DNA from: Bin34 sp963422415 | GTDB taxonomy: Bacteria > Chloroflexota > Anaerolineae > Caldilineales > Caldilineaceae | Assembly: GCA_963422415.1 (NCBI GenBank) | Contig: OY729430.1 | Coordinates: 1,612,001-1,676,000 of the forward strand | Reading direction: 5' to 3' | DNA: 64,000 bases | Shown here: positions 18,291 through 28,183 of the stretch, piece after piece | How positions within the stretch are numbered: position 1 is the first letter of the stretch | Layout: each line of letters starts with the position of its first letter | Translations under genes and position numbers: made by a program | Notes under the pieces: generated by a model | Database searches by the model: none | Seen by the model: the letters and a program-made list of their open reading frames with translations, nothing else | What the model was told of the DNA's origin: nothing

Positions 18291-19319
18291 GGCTTGGATC
18301 TTGGCGCGCGTGTCCCGCCACGCAACCTTGGACAGACCCAGCTGCTGACGCAATGCCTCCTCCGGCATGGACTGGCGGAAGGCATTGACCGCACAGGTCC
18401 AACGCAAGACTTCAAAGCCGACCTTGCAGCTGTGGATGCCGGCAGCCCGCCCCAAGTGTTCCAGAATATACTCCAGATTCCGGGCCGTGCAGGCAAAAAG
18501 CCGATCTTCCGGATCGTCCCCCAAGCCGTTGCTCTGGCAATATTGCTGAAAGTGGGGGATAGTGGAGGGATTCAGCGCCAAGACTCGGGTCTTGTAGTTC
18601 GCATTGCCGCCGGGGGCGCGGATGGTCACCGAAAAGCGCTGGTCGCCCTCCACCCGGAAATTCCCTGTGCGCAGGTTGAGGCACTCCTGTTTCTTCATGC
18701 CGGTTTGGAGAAGCAAAGACAGCAGCAGCAGCGGCCGCTCGTCCGCCTTTTCCAAGCGCCAGAACATGTCCGACGCCGCTCTATACAGGGAGCGCACTTC
18801 CTTCCTGTCCAAGATGGCAGGGACATAGGACTCTGGCTGGACTTGCTTCAACGCGGCCGCCGGGTTCTCGGATATGTGCCCTTCTTGGTGCATCCACCGG
18901 AAAAATCCCTTGGCGCTGGCGATGCGGCGTGACAAGGTTTTCTTGCTGCAACGGATTCCACGGTCATGTTCCAGCCAATGAAGGAAGAAGTGGAGATCTT
19001 CAAGCAGCAGATTCTGGACGGGGGTCTGTCTTTGGAAGTAGTCGCTGAGTATGTTCAGATCGTGGGAGAAGGCCTTGACGGTATTCTCGGCCAAGCCTCG
19101 CTCGGTCAGGCTGGCCAGAAATAGCGGCACCGCCTCGGCAAAGGCAATCCCCGGAGCAGTGGACTCCGCAGCCGGCGCTGCCGGTTTCCGCTCCTTTCTC
19201 GCGGGGGCTCGGAGATTGATCTCGACTATCCGTCCGTCTTGGGAAATTTCATTCATGAGATTTCTGATCTGCCGCCCGTATATCACGTTCCATACAGCCA
19301 CGCGCTCAGGTGTCACCAT
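18282..19319 (-). CDS. Tyrosine recombinase homologue lacking catalytic residues
   Basis: A protein of about 345 residues with the phage-integrase/XerC-D architecture. An N-terminal SAM-like core-binding domain (ENTVKAFSHDLNILSDYF and following) precedes a C-terminal catalytic-like fold (LLLQTGMKKQECLNLRTGNF to the end). The active-site residues are largely gone. Arg I in TGLR is Lys in TGMK, the HxxR His is Glu in FEVLRW, the second His is Leu in GLSK, and the nucleophilic Tyr position falls on Arg in WRDTRAKI. It is therefore probably a DNA-binding protein and not a recombinase. The ATG at 19319 is my choice; ATG 19256 is possible. Confidence 0.7.
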   Translation of the reverse strand: MVTPERVAVWNVIYGRQIRNLMNEISQDGRIVEINLRAPARKERKPAAPAAESTAPGIAFAEAVPLFLASLTERGLAENTVKAFSHDLNILSDYFQRQTPVQNLLLEDLHFFLHWLEHDRGIRCSKKTLSRRIASAKGFFRWMHQEGHISENPAAALKQVQPESYVPAILDRKEVRSLYRAASDMFWRLEKADERPLLLLSLLLQTGMKKQECLNLRTGNFRVEGDQRFSVTIRAPGGNANYKTRVLALNPSTIPHFQQYCQSNGLGDDPEDRLFACTARNLEYILEHLGRAAGIHSCKVGFEVLRWTCAVNAFRQSMPEEALRQQLGLSKVAWRDTRAKIQALL

Positions 19320-19606
19320 GGCGCCGGGCAAGGCAGAAGGGGCCGCGTCGGCAGCAAGAATATGGACCAATTAGAACACAGGACCCACGGTCTTGCAATT
19401 GCGCGATGGAGCGCGAAGGTGATCTTTCCTGCTGCCATGGCTGTACCACGATCCAGGTGACAAGGAGCACAGGGGCGATCGCCGGAGGTTTCAGAATGCG
19501 AGGCGGGTTGCTACCGGAACAAAATCCGGCGCCGTTTCGCAGCCAAGGAATTTGGGCTGCCCTCGGACGATGACTTGCAGCTTGGATTTCAGAAGAGGGA
19601 ATCAGG

Positions 19607-19633
19607 TTGGATCAGATGCCGTAGTGCTATAAT
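19607..19633 (+). promoter_or_regulatory. Putative promoter of the oxidase cluster
   Basis: TTGGAT (19607-19612) and an extended -10, TGCTATAAT (19625-19633), are separated by 15 bp and lie about 65 bp upstream of the ctaC start. The spacer is short, but the TG extension can compensate. A very similar arrangement occurs at 49948-49973. Confidence 0.5.
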
Positions 19634-19697
19634 CCGCCTGCTCTCGCGCAAGCAACATGTTGGCTCAATACGACAATTGCAAGAACTTAAGGTAGGA

Positions 19698-20420
19698 ATG
19701 CGTAGCACCAGCAGGAAGCATTTCTTGTGGGCGGGGGCTCTGGTCCTTGTGTTTACATTGGTGATCCAGTGGATTCTGGATCTGTCCTTGCCTTTGCCCG
19801 AGTCGCAGGCCAGTTCGCAAGCCGCCCTGATAGACAACCTGATTGGGACCCATATCTGGCTGATTGCCGCGGCTGGAGCCTTGGTGTTGGTCATCATGGG
19901 CTATGCACTGGTGGTGTTTCGGGTGCGCCCGGGCGAAGAGGAACTGGAGGGAGACTACTTCCACGGCAATGGGGCCTTGGAAGTGATCTGGACCGTGGTA
20001 CCCCTGATCGTGGTAGGCTATTTCGCTGTCTTGGGCACGCGGGTGTTGGCCGACATTACTGTTCCCCAGTCCGATGAAATGACAGTGGAAGTGACGGGAC
20101 TGCAGTGGGCATGGCGCTTTGCCTATCCCTCGGAAGGGGAGTTTCAGACGACGCAGCTGGTCGTGCCGGTCAACCAGCCCCTGTTGCTGTCCATGGAAGC
20201 CGAGGATGTATTGCACTCCTTTTGGGTGGTGGAATGGCGTGTCAAGCAGGATCTGGTGCCTGGCATCAAGACCGAGCTGCGGGTCACCCCCACGGAAATC
20301 GGGGAATTCAAGCTGCGCTGCGCCGAATTGTGCGGCCTGCGGCACGCGTACATGCTGGCGGATGTAAGAGTGGTTGCCCAAGAGGAGTTTGATGCTTGGG
20401 TGGCAACACAGCTGGAATGA
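19698..20420 (+). CDS. ctaC: Cytochrome c oxidase subunit II
   Basis: Subunit II of a haem-copper oxidase accepts electrons from cytochrome c through the CuA centre and passes them to subunit I. The 240-residue protein has two N-terminal membrane helices (LWAGALVLVFTLVIQWILDL and the following one) and an outward-facing cupredoxin domain. The CuA-binding motif CAELCGLRHAYM is intact, as is the upstream aromatic segment LQWAWRFAYP. No cytochrome c domain is fused at the C-terminus. The ATG at 19698 follows AAGGTAGGA, and the protein starts at MRSTSRKHF. It opens the oxidase cluster. Confidence 0.94.
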   Translation: MRSTSRKHFLWAGALVLVFTLVIQWILDLSLPLPESQASSQAALIDNLIGTHIWLIAAAGALVLVIMGYALVVFRVRPGEEELEGDYFHGNGALEVIWTVVPLIVVGYFAVLGTRVLADITVPQSDEMTVEVTGLQWAWRFAYPSEGEFQTTQLVVPVNQPLLLSMEAEDVLHSFWVVEWRVKQDLVPGIKTELRVTPTEIGEFKLRCAELCGLRHAYMLADVRVVAQEEFDAWVATQLE

Positions 20421-20465
20421 TCCGGCGCAGGCGGAATTTGGACACATTGGACTGAGACAAATGTC

Positions 20466-22325
<1,860 letters not shown>

Positions 22326-22334
22326 CCGTACGCT

Positions 22335-22532
22335 ATGAGCAAAAAGTCTGTTTTCCGACCGGGGATCATCGTTGGGATCATCCTGTTGATCCTCACGGTG
22401 ATCGAGTACGTGGTGGCCCTGCAAACTTCCAGCGCCACCATCCTGCTGCTGCTGGGAGCCGCCAAGGCTATCTTCGTGGTCTACTACTTCATGCATGTCA
22501 CCAGTCTCTGGCGAGAAGAGGAAGGCCACTGA
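22335..22532 (+). CDS. Cytochrome c oxidase subunit IV (small)
   Basis: A 65-residue protein with two membrane helices, MSKKSVFRPGIIVGIILLIL and ATILLLLGAAKAIFVVYYFM, ending in HVTSLWREEE. This matches the small bacterial COX4/CtaF-like subunit, which stabilises the CuB site and the complex. Helix two carries the family pattern AKAxxVxxYFMH. Its stop precedes the ctaE start by one base, so it belongs to the same transcript. Confidence 0.85.
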   Translation: MSKKSVFRPGIIVGIILLILTVIEYVVALQTSSATILLLLGAAKAIFVVYYFMHVTSLWREEEGH

Positions 22533-22533
22533 A

Positions 22534-23160
22534 ATGAGCGTTGTCGCCGCCGATGCCTTGGCTGTGTACCAGAACGCTACCCGCAACAACCGGATGGGAA
22601 TCTGGCTGTTCTTCTTTTCCGAACTGTTCCTGTTTGGGGGACTGCTGATCACCCGCTTTGCCCTGTGGCAGGAAGACGGGCACATTGTGCGGCCCGAACT
22701 GGATCAGACAGTGGGTCTGGTGGTGACGGTGGTGCTGCTGGCAAGCAGCTACTTCATGAACCGCGCGGAAGTGGCCGTGGCCAATGGGCGCAAGCGAGAT
22801 TTTTTGGCCAGTCTGGCGGTTACCGGGACGCTGGGCCTGATCTTTCTTTTTGGCGTAATCATTTTTGAATGGGGACTGATTCATCTCCCCTTTGTGAACC
22901 TGGAGCACCATGTCGGTCCGGGGGACGGTGTCTTCGGGGCCGTAATCTTCGGCATGACCGGCATGCATGCCATCCATGTCATCACGGGCGTGATCTTCAT
23001 TGCCGTCGTATGGTGGAACGGCCGGAAGGACGTCTATACGGAAGAGCGGCATTGGGGCGTGGAAGCCTGTGCCATTTACTGGCACTATGTAGACTTGGTC
23101 TGGATCTTCTTTTATCCCGCCCTCTATCTCATTGGCCAAGTCTCCTCGGGCGTCCATTGA
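22534..23160 (+). CDS. ctaE: Cytochrome c oxidase subunit III
   Basis: Subunit III stabilises the oxidase core and supports proton uptake. The 208-residue protein shows NRMGIWLFFFSELFLFGGLL at the first helix, GMHAIHVITGV in the middle, and the terminal motif YWHYVDLVWIFFYPALYL. These are all family hallmarks. The ATG at 22534 follows GAGGAAGG by 8 nt. Its length is typical for the short bacterial five-helix form. Confidence 0.94.
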   Translation: MSVVAADALAVYQNATRNNRMGIWLFFFSELFLFGGLLITRFALWQEDGHIVRPELDQTVGLVVTVVLLASSYFMNRAEVAVANGRKRDFLASLAVTGTLGLIFLFGVIIFEWGLIHLPFVNLEHHVGPGDGVFGAVIFGMTGMHAIHVITGVIFIAVVWWNGRKDVYTEERHWGVEACAIYWHYVDLVWIFFYPALYLIGQVSSGVH

Positions 23161-23203
23161 ATCACGCGGTCCGGACTCTCGGTCCTCACAAACCTGAACT
23201 GCG

Positions 23204-24070
23204 CTGATTTCCGACAGTGTACTGGCCGCTCTGACCACATGGGAGTGGCATCCCGGTGTCCTTTTGGTTTCCTGCGGGTTTGGCATCCTGTTTCTGCGGG
23301 GCTGGATGCGGTTGCGGCGACACCAGCATGCTTGGCGTTTGGCCACGGGGAAGGCCCTCGTTCTGTATGGCCTGAGCCTAGCGACGCTGCTCTGTGCCCT
23401 GCAGTCCTTTCTGGATGTGTATGGCGGCCTGCTGTTGACCATTCACATGGTGCAGCATCTGCTCTTGCTCATGGTGGCTCCGTGTCTCATGCTCTGGGCC
23501 AACCCCTTTCCCGTCATGCTGTGGTCCTTGCCTGCCACGTGGCGCACGGCGGTAACGCGACATTTACAGGGCGGAACCGCCTTTCGCCGCGGGATCCACA
23601 AGGCAACCCCCATGCCGGTTCTCTATGGGATTTACATAGGCGGCATCCTGCTCTGGCACGATCCCGGTCTTTACAACCAAGCGCAGCACAATGGATGGAT
23701 CCACGATCTGGAACACGTCACCTTCTTTGGCGGCGCCTTGCTTTTCTGGTGGCCCATTTTTGCGGCTGCGCCCCATGTGCATGGACACGTCGGCCATTTG
23801 GGTAAGATGGCCGCCCTGCTGCTGTGTGTCCCTCCCCACGTGATTCTGGGGGCTCTACTCAGTTTTGTGGACTATCCAGTATATAGCCACTTCGAGACTG
23901 TGCCGCGCATCTTCGGCATGAGCGTGATGCATGATCAGAAGATCGCGGGAATCATCATGTGGATTCCCGCGAGTATGATGTATCTTCTAGGCGTGATCAT
24001 TCTGCTGGGCCAACTCGTCTCCCGCAGCTCGCCTCCGCGGCCCAAGCCAACCCCCGACTACCTCCCATAG
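23204..24070 (+). CDS. ctaG: Cytochrome oxidase assembly protein CtaG (caa3 type)
   Basis: A polytopic membrane protein of the caa3-type CtaG family, linked to copper delivery or assembly of cytochrome oxidase. It has about seven hydrophobic segments with conserved histidines in IHMVQHLLLLMVAP, EHVTFFGGALLFWWP and HVHGHVG. The conserved N-terminus LAALTTWEWHPGVLL is encoded from about 23204. The first standard start codon in frame is a TTG at 23264, which would cut off the start of helix 1. An in-frame stop lies just upstream of 23200, so a non-standard start (CTG 23204 or ATT 23207) is likely. If not, the gene begins at 23264. Confidence 0.82.
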   Translation: MISDSVLAALTTWEWHPGVLLVSCGFGILFLRGWMRLRRHQHAWRLATGKALVLYGLSLATLLCALQSFLDVYGGLLLTIHMVQHLLLLMVAPCLMLWANPFPVMLWSLPATWRTAVTRHLQGGTAFRRGIHKATPMPVLYGIYIGGILLWHDPGLYNQAQHNGWIHDLEHVTFFGGALLFWWPIFAAAPHVHGHVGHLGKMAALLLCVPPHVILGALLSFVDYPVYSHFETVPRIFGMSVMHDQKIAGIIMWIPASMMYLLGVIILLGQLVSRSSPPRPKPTPDYLP

Positions 24071-24082
24071 AAACGCACGCTC

Positions 24083-24628
24083 ATGGGAATCGCCTTGCTT
24101 GTCGGTGTCCACAGACGGCACCTTGCGATCGAAGTCGTCTTGTGCATGACAGTCCTGACCACTGTCCTGTTGCCCCGGCCAGTCCATGGGCACTCAGGCG
24201 GCGAGCCCGTAGTGTCGGAAGCCTGGGTCGACCCGTTTGTGCTGTATGTCTGGCTGGACCCATTGCCCGCCATTGTGGGGGAGCAGCACATCACGGTGTC
24301 CGTGAACACCCCCATGGCGGACAATGCCGACGAGACTGTGTCGGTACGGGATGCCGAGGTCTGGGTGTTGGCTACGCGGACTGGGGACTTCGACTTGGCC
24401 ACCGCGGCGTTGGCTACGCATGAGCAGGCGACCAACAAGCTTTTCTACGAGGCTCGCCTAGAACTGCCGCAGCCTGGCTCTTGGCGGATATCCGTGGTGC
24501 TGACTGTGGGCGCCGAGACCGCGACCCATGAATTTGTCCTTAACGTGGAAGAACCCCGCGCAGAAAGGGCGGAACCCCTTGTGCAGAGGTTCACGGCTTG
24601 GCTACGGGATCTGTTCTCCCGCTCTTGA
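24083..24628 (+). CDS. Secreted protein of the oxidase cluster, YtkA-like fold possible
   Basis: A 181-residue protein with an N-terminal hydrophobic signal (VVLCMTVLTTVLLPRPVHGH) followed by a beta-rich soluble domain. It starts HSGGEPVVSEAWVDPFVLYVWLDP and ends near GAETATHEFVLNVEEP. The arrangement looks like a small immunoglobulin-type domain of the YtkA/CopC kind found with copper proteins, but I cannot identify a copper site. It sits between ctaG and the SURF1 gene, so a role in oxidase assembly or copper handling is an inference from location. The reading frame is clearly real; its function is unknown. Confidence 0.7.
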   Translation: MGIALLVGVHRRHLAIEVVLCMTVLTTVLLPRPVHGHSGGEPVVSEAWVDPFVLYVWLDPLPAIVGEQHITVSVNTPMADNADETVSVRDAEVWVLATRTGDFDLATAALATHEQATNKLFYEARLELPQPGSWRISVVLTVGAETATHEFVLNVEEPRAERAEPLVQRFTAWLRDLFSRS

Positions 24629-24648
24629 TCCGTTCTGACAAGTAGGCC

Positions 24649-25482
24649 ATGGTCGCCTCCAACGAAACGAGACCTGTCTCTGTTCCCCGCGTCCCCTTGC
24701 TGCTGTTGTTTTCGGCCCGTTGGATTCTGCCAACACTGCTTGTTCTGCTGGGCATGGCCGGACTGGCCGGACTAGGGTTTTGGCAACTGGACAGACTGGA
24801 ACAGAAACGCAACTACAATGCCGCAACGCTTGCGAAACTAGCCGCTTCCCCTGTGGACGTGCACACGCTAGGAGGCGAGTGGTCGGTGGAGGAGCTGGCG
24901 GACCGGCGAGCAGTGGCCACGGGCGCCTTCGATTATTCCCGTCAGGTGGGTATCAAGAACAAGTTCTACAAGGATGCTCTGGGAGTGAATCTTTTTACGC
25001 CCTTTCACTTGACCGATTCCGACCTTGTGCTGATGGTGGACCGGGGCTGGATTCCACCGGATACGTTGCCTCGTGACTGGAGCCTGTTTGACGAAGAGAA
25101 GGCAGAGATCCAGATTGAGGGTCTGTTGCGCCCCTCAGGTTCCCTGAGTCCGGAGGATCGGGGTGGACTGGCGGTGGAAATACCAACCGACCAGCTGTGG
25201 TATCGGGAAGACCTGGAAGCCTTGGAAACGGTGTTGGATCTGTCGTTGGCCCCCATGTTTCTGGAAAGAGCCCTAGACCCGGATGCCGAGTATGGCTTTC
25301 CACGCCGCCAGGCCCGAGAACGGGAACTGAACGAAGGCAACCATCTCAGCTATGCGTTGCAGTGGTACACCTTTGCCCTCATCTTGGGAGTTGGCTACGT
25401 GATTCTGGTGCGCCGCCGCATGCTCCAGCCCATGACGCTTACAGGATTGGGGGATGAAAACTCCAAAGACGACAAGCCTTAA
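24649..25482 (+). CDS. SURF1 family cytochrome oxidase assembly protein
   Basis: SURF1 (Shy1) proteins assist haem a insertion into subunit I. The 277-residue protein has two membrane helices, one near the N-terminus and one near the C-terminus, with the expected motifs. These are LGFWQLDRLEQKR after helix 1, RGWIPPD in the middle, and EGNHLSYALQWYTFALILG at helix 2. This is the last gene of the oxidase cluster. Its stop overlaps the stop of the convergent thermonuclease gene within TTAA. Cofactor genes such as ctaA or ctaB are not in the window. Confidence 0.92.
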   Translation: MVASNETRPVSVPRVPLLLLFSARWILPTLLVLLGMAGLAGLGFWQLDRLEQKRNYNAATLAKLAASPVDVHTLGGEWSVEELADRRAVATGAFDYSRQVGIKNKFYKDALGVNLFTPFHLTDSDLVLMVDRGWIPPDTLPRDWSLFDEEKAEIQIEGLLRPSGSLSPEDRGGLAVEIPTDQLWYREDLEALETVLDLSLAPMFLERALDPDAEYGFPRRQARERELNEGNHLSYALQWYTFALILGVGYVILVRRRMLQPMTLTGLGDENSKDDKP

Positions 25483-26048
25483 TTCCAGATCCCGATTTTG
25501 CGTTCTCGGGCTTCCGTTTCCGCGACCCTGATCTCCTGTTCCAGCTTGGTGTCCGGTGGAAAAACCGCCACCCGTGCCAAGCCCTGCCGCACGATTTCGG
25601 CATTCACCAGCACGCCGTCCTGCGTATAGACATAGCGCAGGAGACGGCCATAGCGGTCTGTTTCCGACATGTCCTTGATCAGATGGACGGTTTGTCCGCC
25701 AATCAGGAGCTGATTCAACTTGGTTGCCTCGTTGTAGAGGGGTTCCCCCTGTTCCGGAGTGTCGATCAGAATGTATCGGACCTTGTGTTCGGAGCCATCC
25801 TGGGAAATCACGATGGTGTCTCCATCCACCACCCGCACGACTTCGACCTCTTGGGCGCCTGCCGGTATGCCGGACTCGGGCGCGGCAAGAGACGGCTCCG
25901 CGGCGGCGGCTCCGTCTCCGCGGCTGGGATCCAGTCTAGTGCATCCTGCCAGCAGGCAGAGAGCGATCAGGAAGGCCGCCAATTTCCGGCCGTGATGTCG
26001 GGAACCAGGATTCCGAATTGGAGCCATGGCGCAATGGAGATGGGACAT
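25479..26048 (-). CDS. Thermonuclease-like lipoprotein (SNase domain)
   Basis: A secreted nuclease of the staphylococcal nuclease family, anchored as a lipoprotein. The N-terminal signal ends in the lipobox LLAGC. The mature protein shows VVDGDTIVI, VRYILIDTPE with the conserved Arg and Glu, and SETDRYGRLLRYVY with the catalytic Arg. These are the three residues needed for phosphodiester cleavage. It probably degrades nucleic acids outside the cell. The ATG at 26048 is my choice; 26027 (MAPIRNPG) is an alternative. Longer upstream frames are not credible. Confidence 0.88.
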   Translation of the reverse strand: MSHLHCAMAPIRNPGSRHHGRKLAAFLIALCLLAGCTRLDPSRGDGAAAAEPSLAAPESGIPAGAQEVEVVRVVDGDTIVISQDGSEHKVRYILIDTPEQGEPLYNEATKLNQLLIGGQTVHLIKDMSETDRYGRLLRYVYTQDGVLVNAEIVRQGLARVAVFPPDTKLEQEIRVAETEARERKIGIWN

Positions 26049-26170
26049 GGAAGAATTCCTGTCTGCGTTATCTGACGCTTTGCCTACGGAATGTATACAT
26101 GTTCCGCTGCCTGCGTGCATAAGCTGCCTACACACCTGCAAGTGAGGAAGGTCCAAGTTGGATTCTTGAG

Positions 26171-26176
26171 TATAAT
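26171..26176 (+). promoter_or_regulatory. Possible -10 element TATAAT
   Basis: A consensus TATAAT lies about 150 bp upstream of the secreted-protein gene at 26325. No good -35 box is visible at the right distance, so this is a weak call based on the hexamer alone. Confidence 0.25.
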
Positions 26177-26324
26177 GGAGAGGCATCAGGAGAAATCATC
26201 ATGGCAGTCCACCCGCTTCGGCCCAGCTGGATGGGGGCGAGCGTCAGGGAATTTCTCTGATGGACTTTCCATTGTGCGGTTGTGTGCAATGTCCGTTTCG
26301 TTCCCATATGTAAGGAGAAGCGTA

Positions 26325-27515
26325 ATGCGAAAAATCGTCTTGTCTTGTTCTCTGGTCTTGGTTGCCGTTCTCATGCTGGTAGCCCCGATGACGGCCTCCG
26401 CCCAGTCCGAGGCCGCGACGGTGGTGGTCCCGGCTGGGTATCGCACCATTGACGTTGAATTTCAGGGTTTTGACAACATCTCCATGGACAAGGGAAATTT
26501 GTCCATGACTGTAAATGGGATGGTGGATGTCAGTGACGTCATCACCCTGATTGACGATCAGCTGGCCTATGGCGGTTCCGTTGAGGAGTCCTGTACCACG
26601 CGCATGCGCTGGGTGCCCGGCATGACCCGCATCGTGGGCGCCAGTGGCAGCACCTTGAACCTGCAGTCGACTCTGGCTTTGGCACAGCGATCCTGCGAAC
26701 CTACCATGTCCATGTACACCACCAGTGAACATGACGTGAACTACTCCGTGAGCATCTCCGGCAGCACGGTCAGCGATCTGACCCTGTCGATTGATGTGTC
26801 CTCCGTCGCGGGCCTTGATGGTTCTTCTTCTATCAGCGCCGGCCGCTTGGATCAGATCGTGGATGCCAACATCAACCCGGTCCAAGACTTTGCCCGAGCC
26901 GTTGCCAAGGCGGTCCAGGCGCAGGAATGTCTGGATACCACGGAAGTGAGCATTGCCCCGTTGACCTTCCGCCCTGACGGCAGCCTGTCCTTGGGCGTGC
27001 ATACCAGTGGCGATCTGAACGACATGTCCCAGTGCGTTCTCATTGACATTGACGATGAAATGGCCAGCTTGGTCACAGACACTTCCATTCTGCCGCTGCT
27101 GCTGGGCGACTTGGAATCCAATACGGTCACTTCCGTCATCGCGAGCTCCTTGGCGGGTGAATTCATGTCCGTCGGCGCCTATGTAGGCATGGTGGCTGCG
27201 GATCTGGCGGATGACACGTGGCGGGCAATTGTGGTGGAAGCGCTGTCTGCCCAAGCCGTACAAGACATCGTCACGGAAGGCATGGGGGACACGGTCCCGG
27301 CTGAACTGACCGAGGCACTGTTTTCCGACGCGGCGCTCGAGCAGATTTGGGGCGAAATCATTTTGCAGGACATCAATCCCGACACCTTGGAGGCCTTGGT
27401 CATGGCTGTGGTCAACGGCACTGGGAACCAAGAGGAACTGGCCAATGATCTGATTGGCCAGATCCAGCCGGGCACAATCGCCTTGGCCTTGACTCGTCTC
27501 CTAACCATAGGCTAA
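26325..27515 (+). CDS. Secreted protein of unknown function
   Basis: A 396-residue protein with a clear signal peptide (MRKIVLSCSLVLVAVLMLV, cleavage likely after MTASA). The ribosome binding site AAGGAG lies about 8 nt before the ATG at 26325. I do not recognise any domain. The mature protein is rich in Ser, Thr, Asp and Val, and has three or four cysteines (SCTTRMRW, RSCEPTMSM, QECLDT, QCVLID) that could form disulfides. The first half looks beta-rich. The second half is helical and acidic, with repeated short Leu/Ala/Val helices. It stands alone between convergent genes and ends 58 bp before a strong hairpin, so it is a single-gene unit that is probably well expressed. Confidence 0.8.
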   Translation: MRKIVLSCSLVLVAVLMLVAPMTASAQSEAATVVVPAGYRTIDVEFQGFDNISMDKGNLSMTVNGMVDVSDVITLIDDQLAYGGSVEESCTTRMRWVPGMTRIVGASGSTLNLQSTLALAQRSCEPTMSMYTTSEHDVNYSVSISGSTVSDLTLSIDVSSVAGLDGSSSISAGRLDQIVDANINPVQDFARAVAKAVQAQECLDTTEVSIAPLTFRPDGSLSLGVHTSGDLNDMSQCVLIDIDDEMASLVTDTSILPLLLGDLESNTVTSVIASSLAGEFMSVGAYVGMVAADLADDTWRAIVVEALSAQAVQDIVTEGMGDTVPAELTEALFSDAALEQIWGEIILQDINPDTLEALVMAVVNGTGNQEELANDLIGQIQPGTIALALTRLLTIG

Positions 27516-27572
27516 TTGGAACTTGCAAGACGGGACTGGAACCCAAGACGGGTCCAGCTCGGTCTGCAGCAG

Positions 27573-27611
27573 AAAAGCCCCGGGCAGTCCTAGGACTGCC
27601 CGGGGCTTTTT
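27573..27611. terminator. Strong bidirectional terminator
   Basis: A perfect inverted repeat with a 19-bp arm (27573-27591 and 27592-27610) is flanked by AAAA on the left and TTTTT on the right. It separates the convergent secreted-protein gene and ferredoxin gene, so it can stop transcription from both sides. Confidence 0.9.
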
Positions 27612-27704
27612 GATTCCCCCTAGGCTTAGGCTATGGAAAAGCTGCGCTGCAGATGTTTTCAGCCTGTCTCCCTCTGGGCTTCCTGGCGACGAACGTATTT
27701 CGCT

Positions 27705-28067
27705 TCAGGTCGTTTCCCACACGGGATTCGGGGCAATGGCATCTTCGGGACGGCCGCCGGGATCCGACCTGCCGGAACCTTCCAGATGGTTGAGAATTTC
27801 CACCTTCATGCCGTCCTCGGCCAAGATCTGGCAGGATAGCCGTACATCGGTCAGTCCCCTCTCCGCCAGTTTTTCCTTCTCGGCCGCAGTGATGCGGGCG
27901 GGCTCGCCATTCAGGAACCGCACTGCACAGGTGGTACATTTGCAGTTGCCTCCACAGGCGTGGATCTGGTCCACACCCCCTTCGTCCACCAATGCCAGGA
28001 CCAATCGCTTTTGGGCTGGCACCTGGACATCGCCAACGCTGTGGATAGAAATGGTTACAGTGGACAT
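27705..28067 (-). CDS. 2Fe-2S ferredoxin
   Basis: A small soluble electron carrier of 120 residues. The cluster ligands are Cys38, Cys44 and Cys47 in ACGGNCKCTTC (C-x5-C-x2-C, the adrenodoxin-like spacing) plus the cysteine of VRLSCQI. The C-terminal 25 residues (after EILNHLEG) extend beyond the domain and are rich in Gly, Pro and Asp. The ATG at 28067 is preceded by AAAGGAG. Its redox partners are unknown; neighbours are not obviously linked. Confidence 0.9.
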   Translation of the reverse strand: MSTVTISIHSVGDVQVPAQKRLVLALVDEGGVDQIHACGGNCKCTTCAVRFLNGEPARITAAEKEKLAERGLTDVRLSCQILAEDGMKVEILNHLEGSGRSDPGGRPEDAIAPNPVWETT

Positions 28068-28118
28068 CGCCAAGCACTCCTTTGGGTGTTCAAGGGCAAA
28101 GGCTCGAATTTTGCCGGA

Positions 28119-28157
28119 CCCTGCCTAAAGCCTTGCGTCCGCTCTGGACAGGCAGGG
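28119..28157. other. Inverted repeat between the kinase and ferredoxin genes
   Basis: CCCTGCCT (28119-28126) and AGGCAGGG (28150-28157) can pair as an 8-bp stem with a 23-nt loop. No T-run follows on the minus strand. Its role is uncertain. Confidence 0.25.
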
Positions 28158-28183
28158 CTCCTTCATGATACCGGAAATCACGG

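Noticed and set aside
18282..19319. A mobile element or integron linked to the recombinase-like gene
   Set aside because: There are no att-like repeats, inverted repeats or cargo genes nearby, and the protein lacks catalytic residues.
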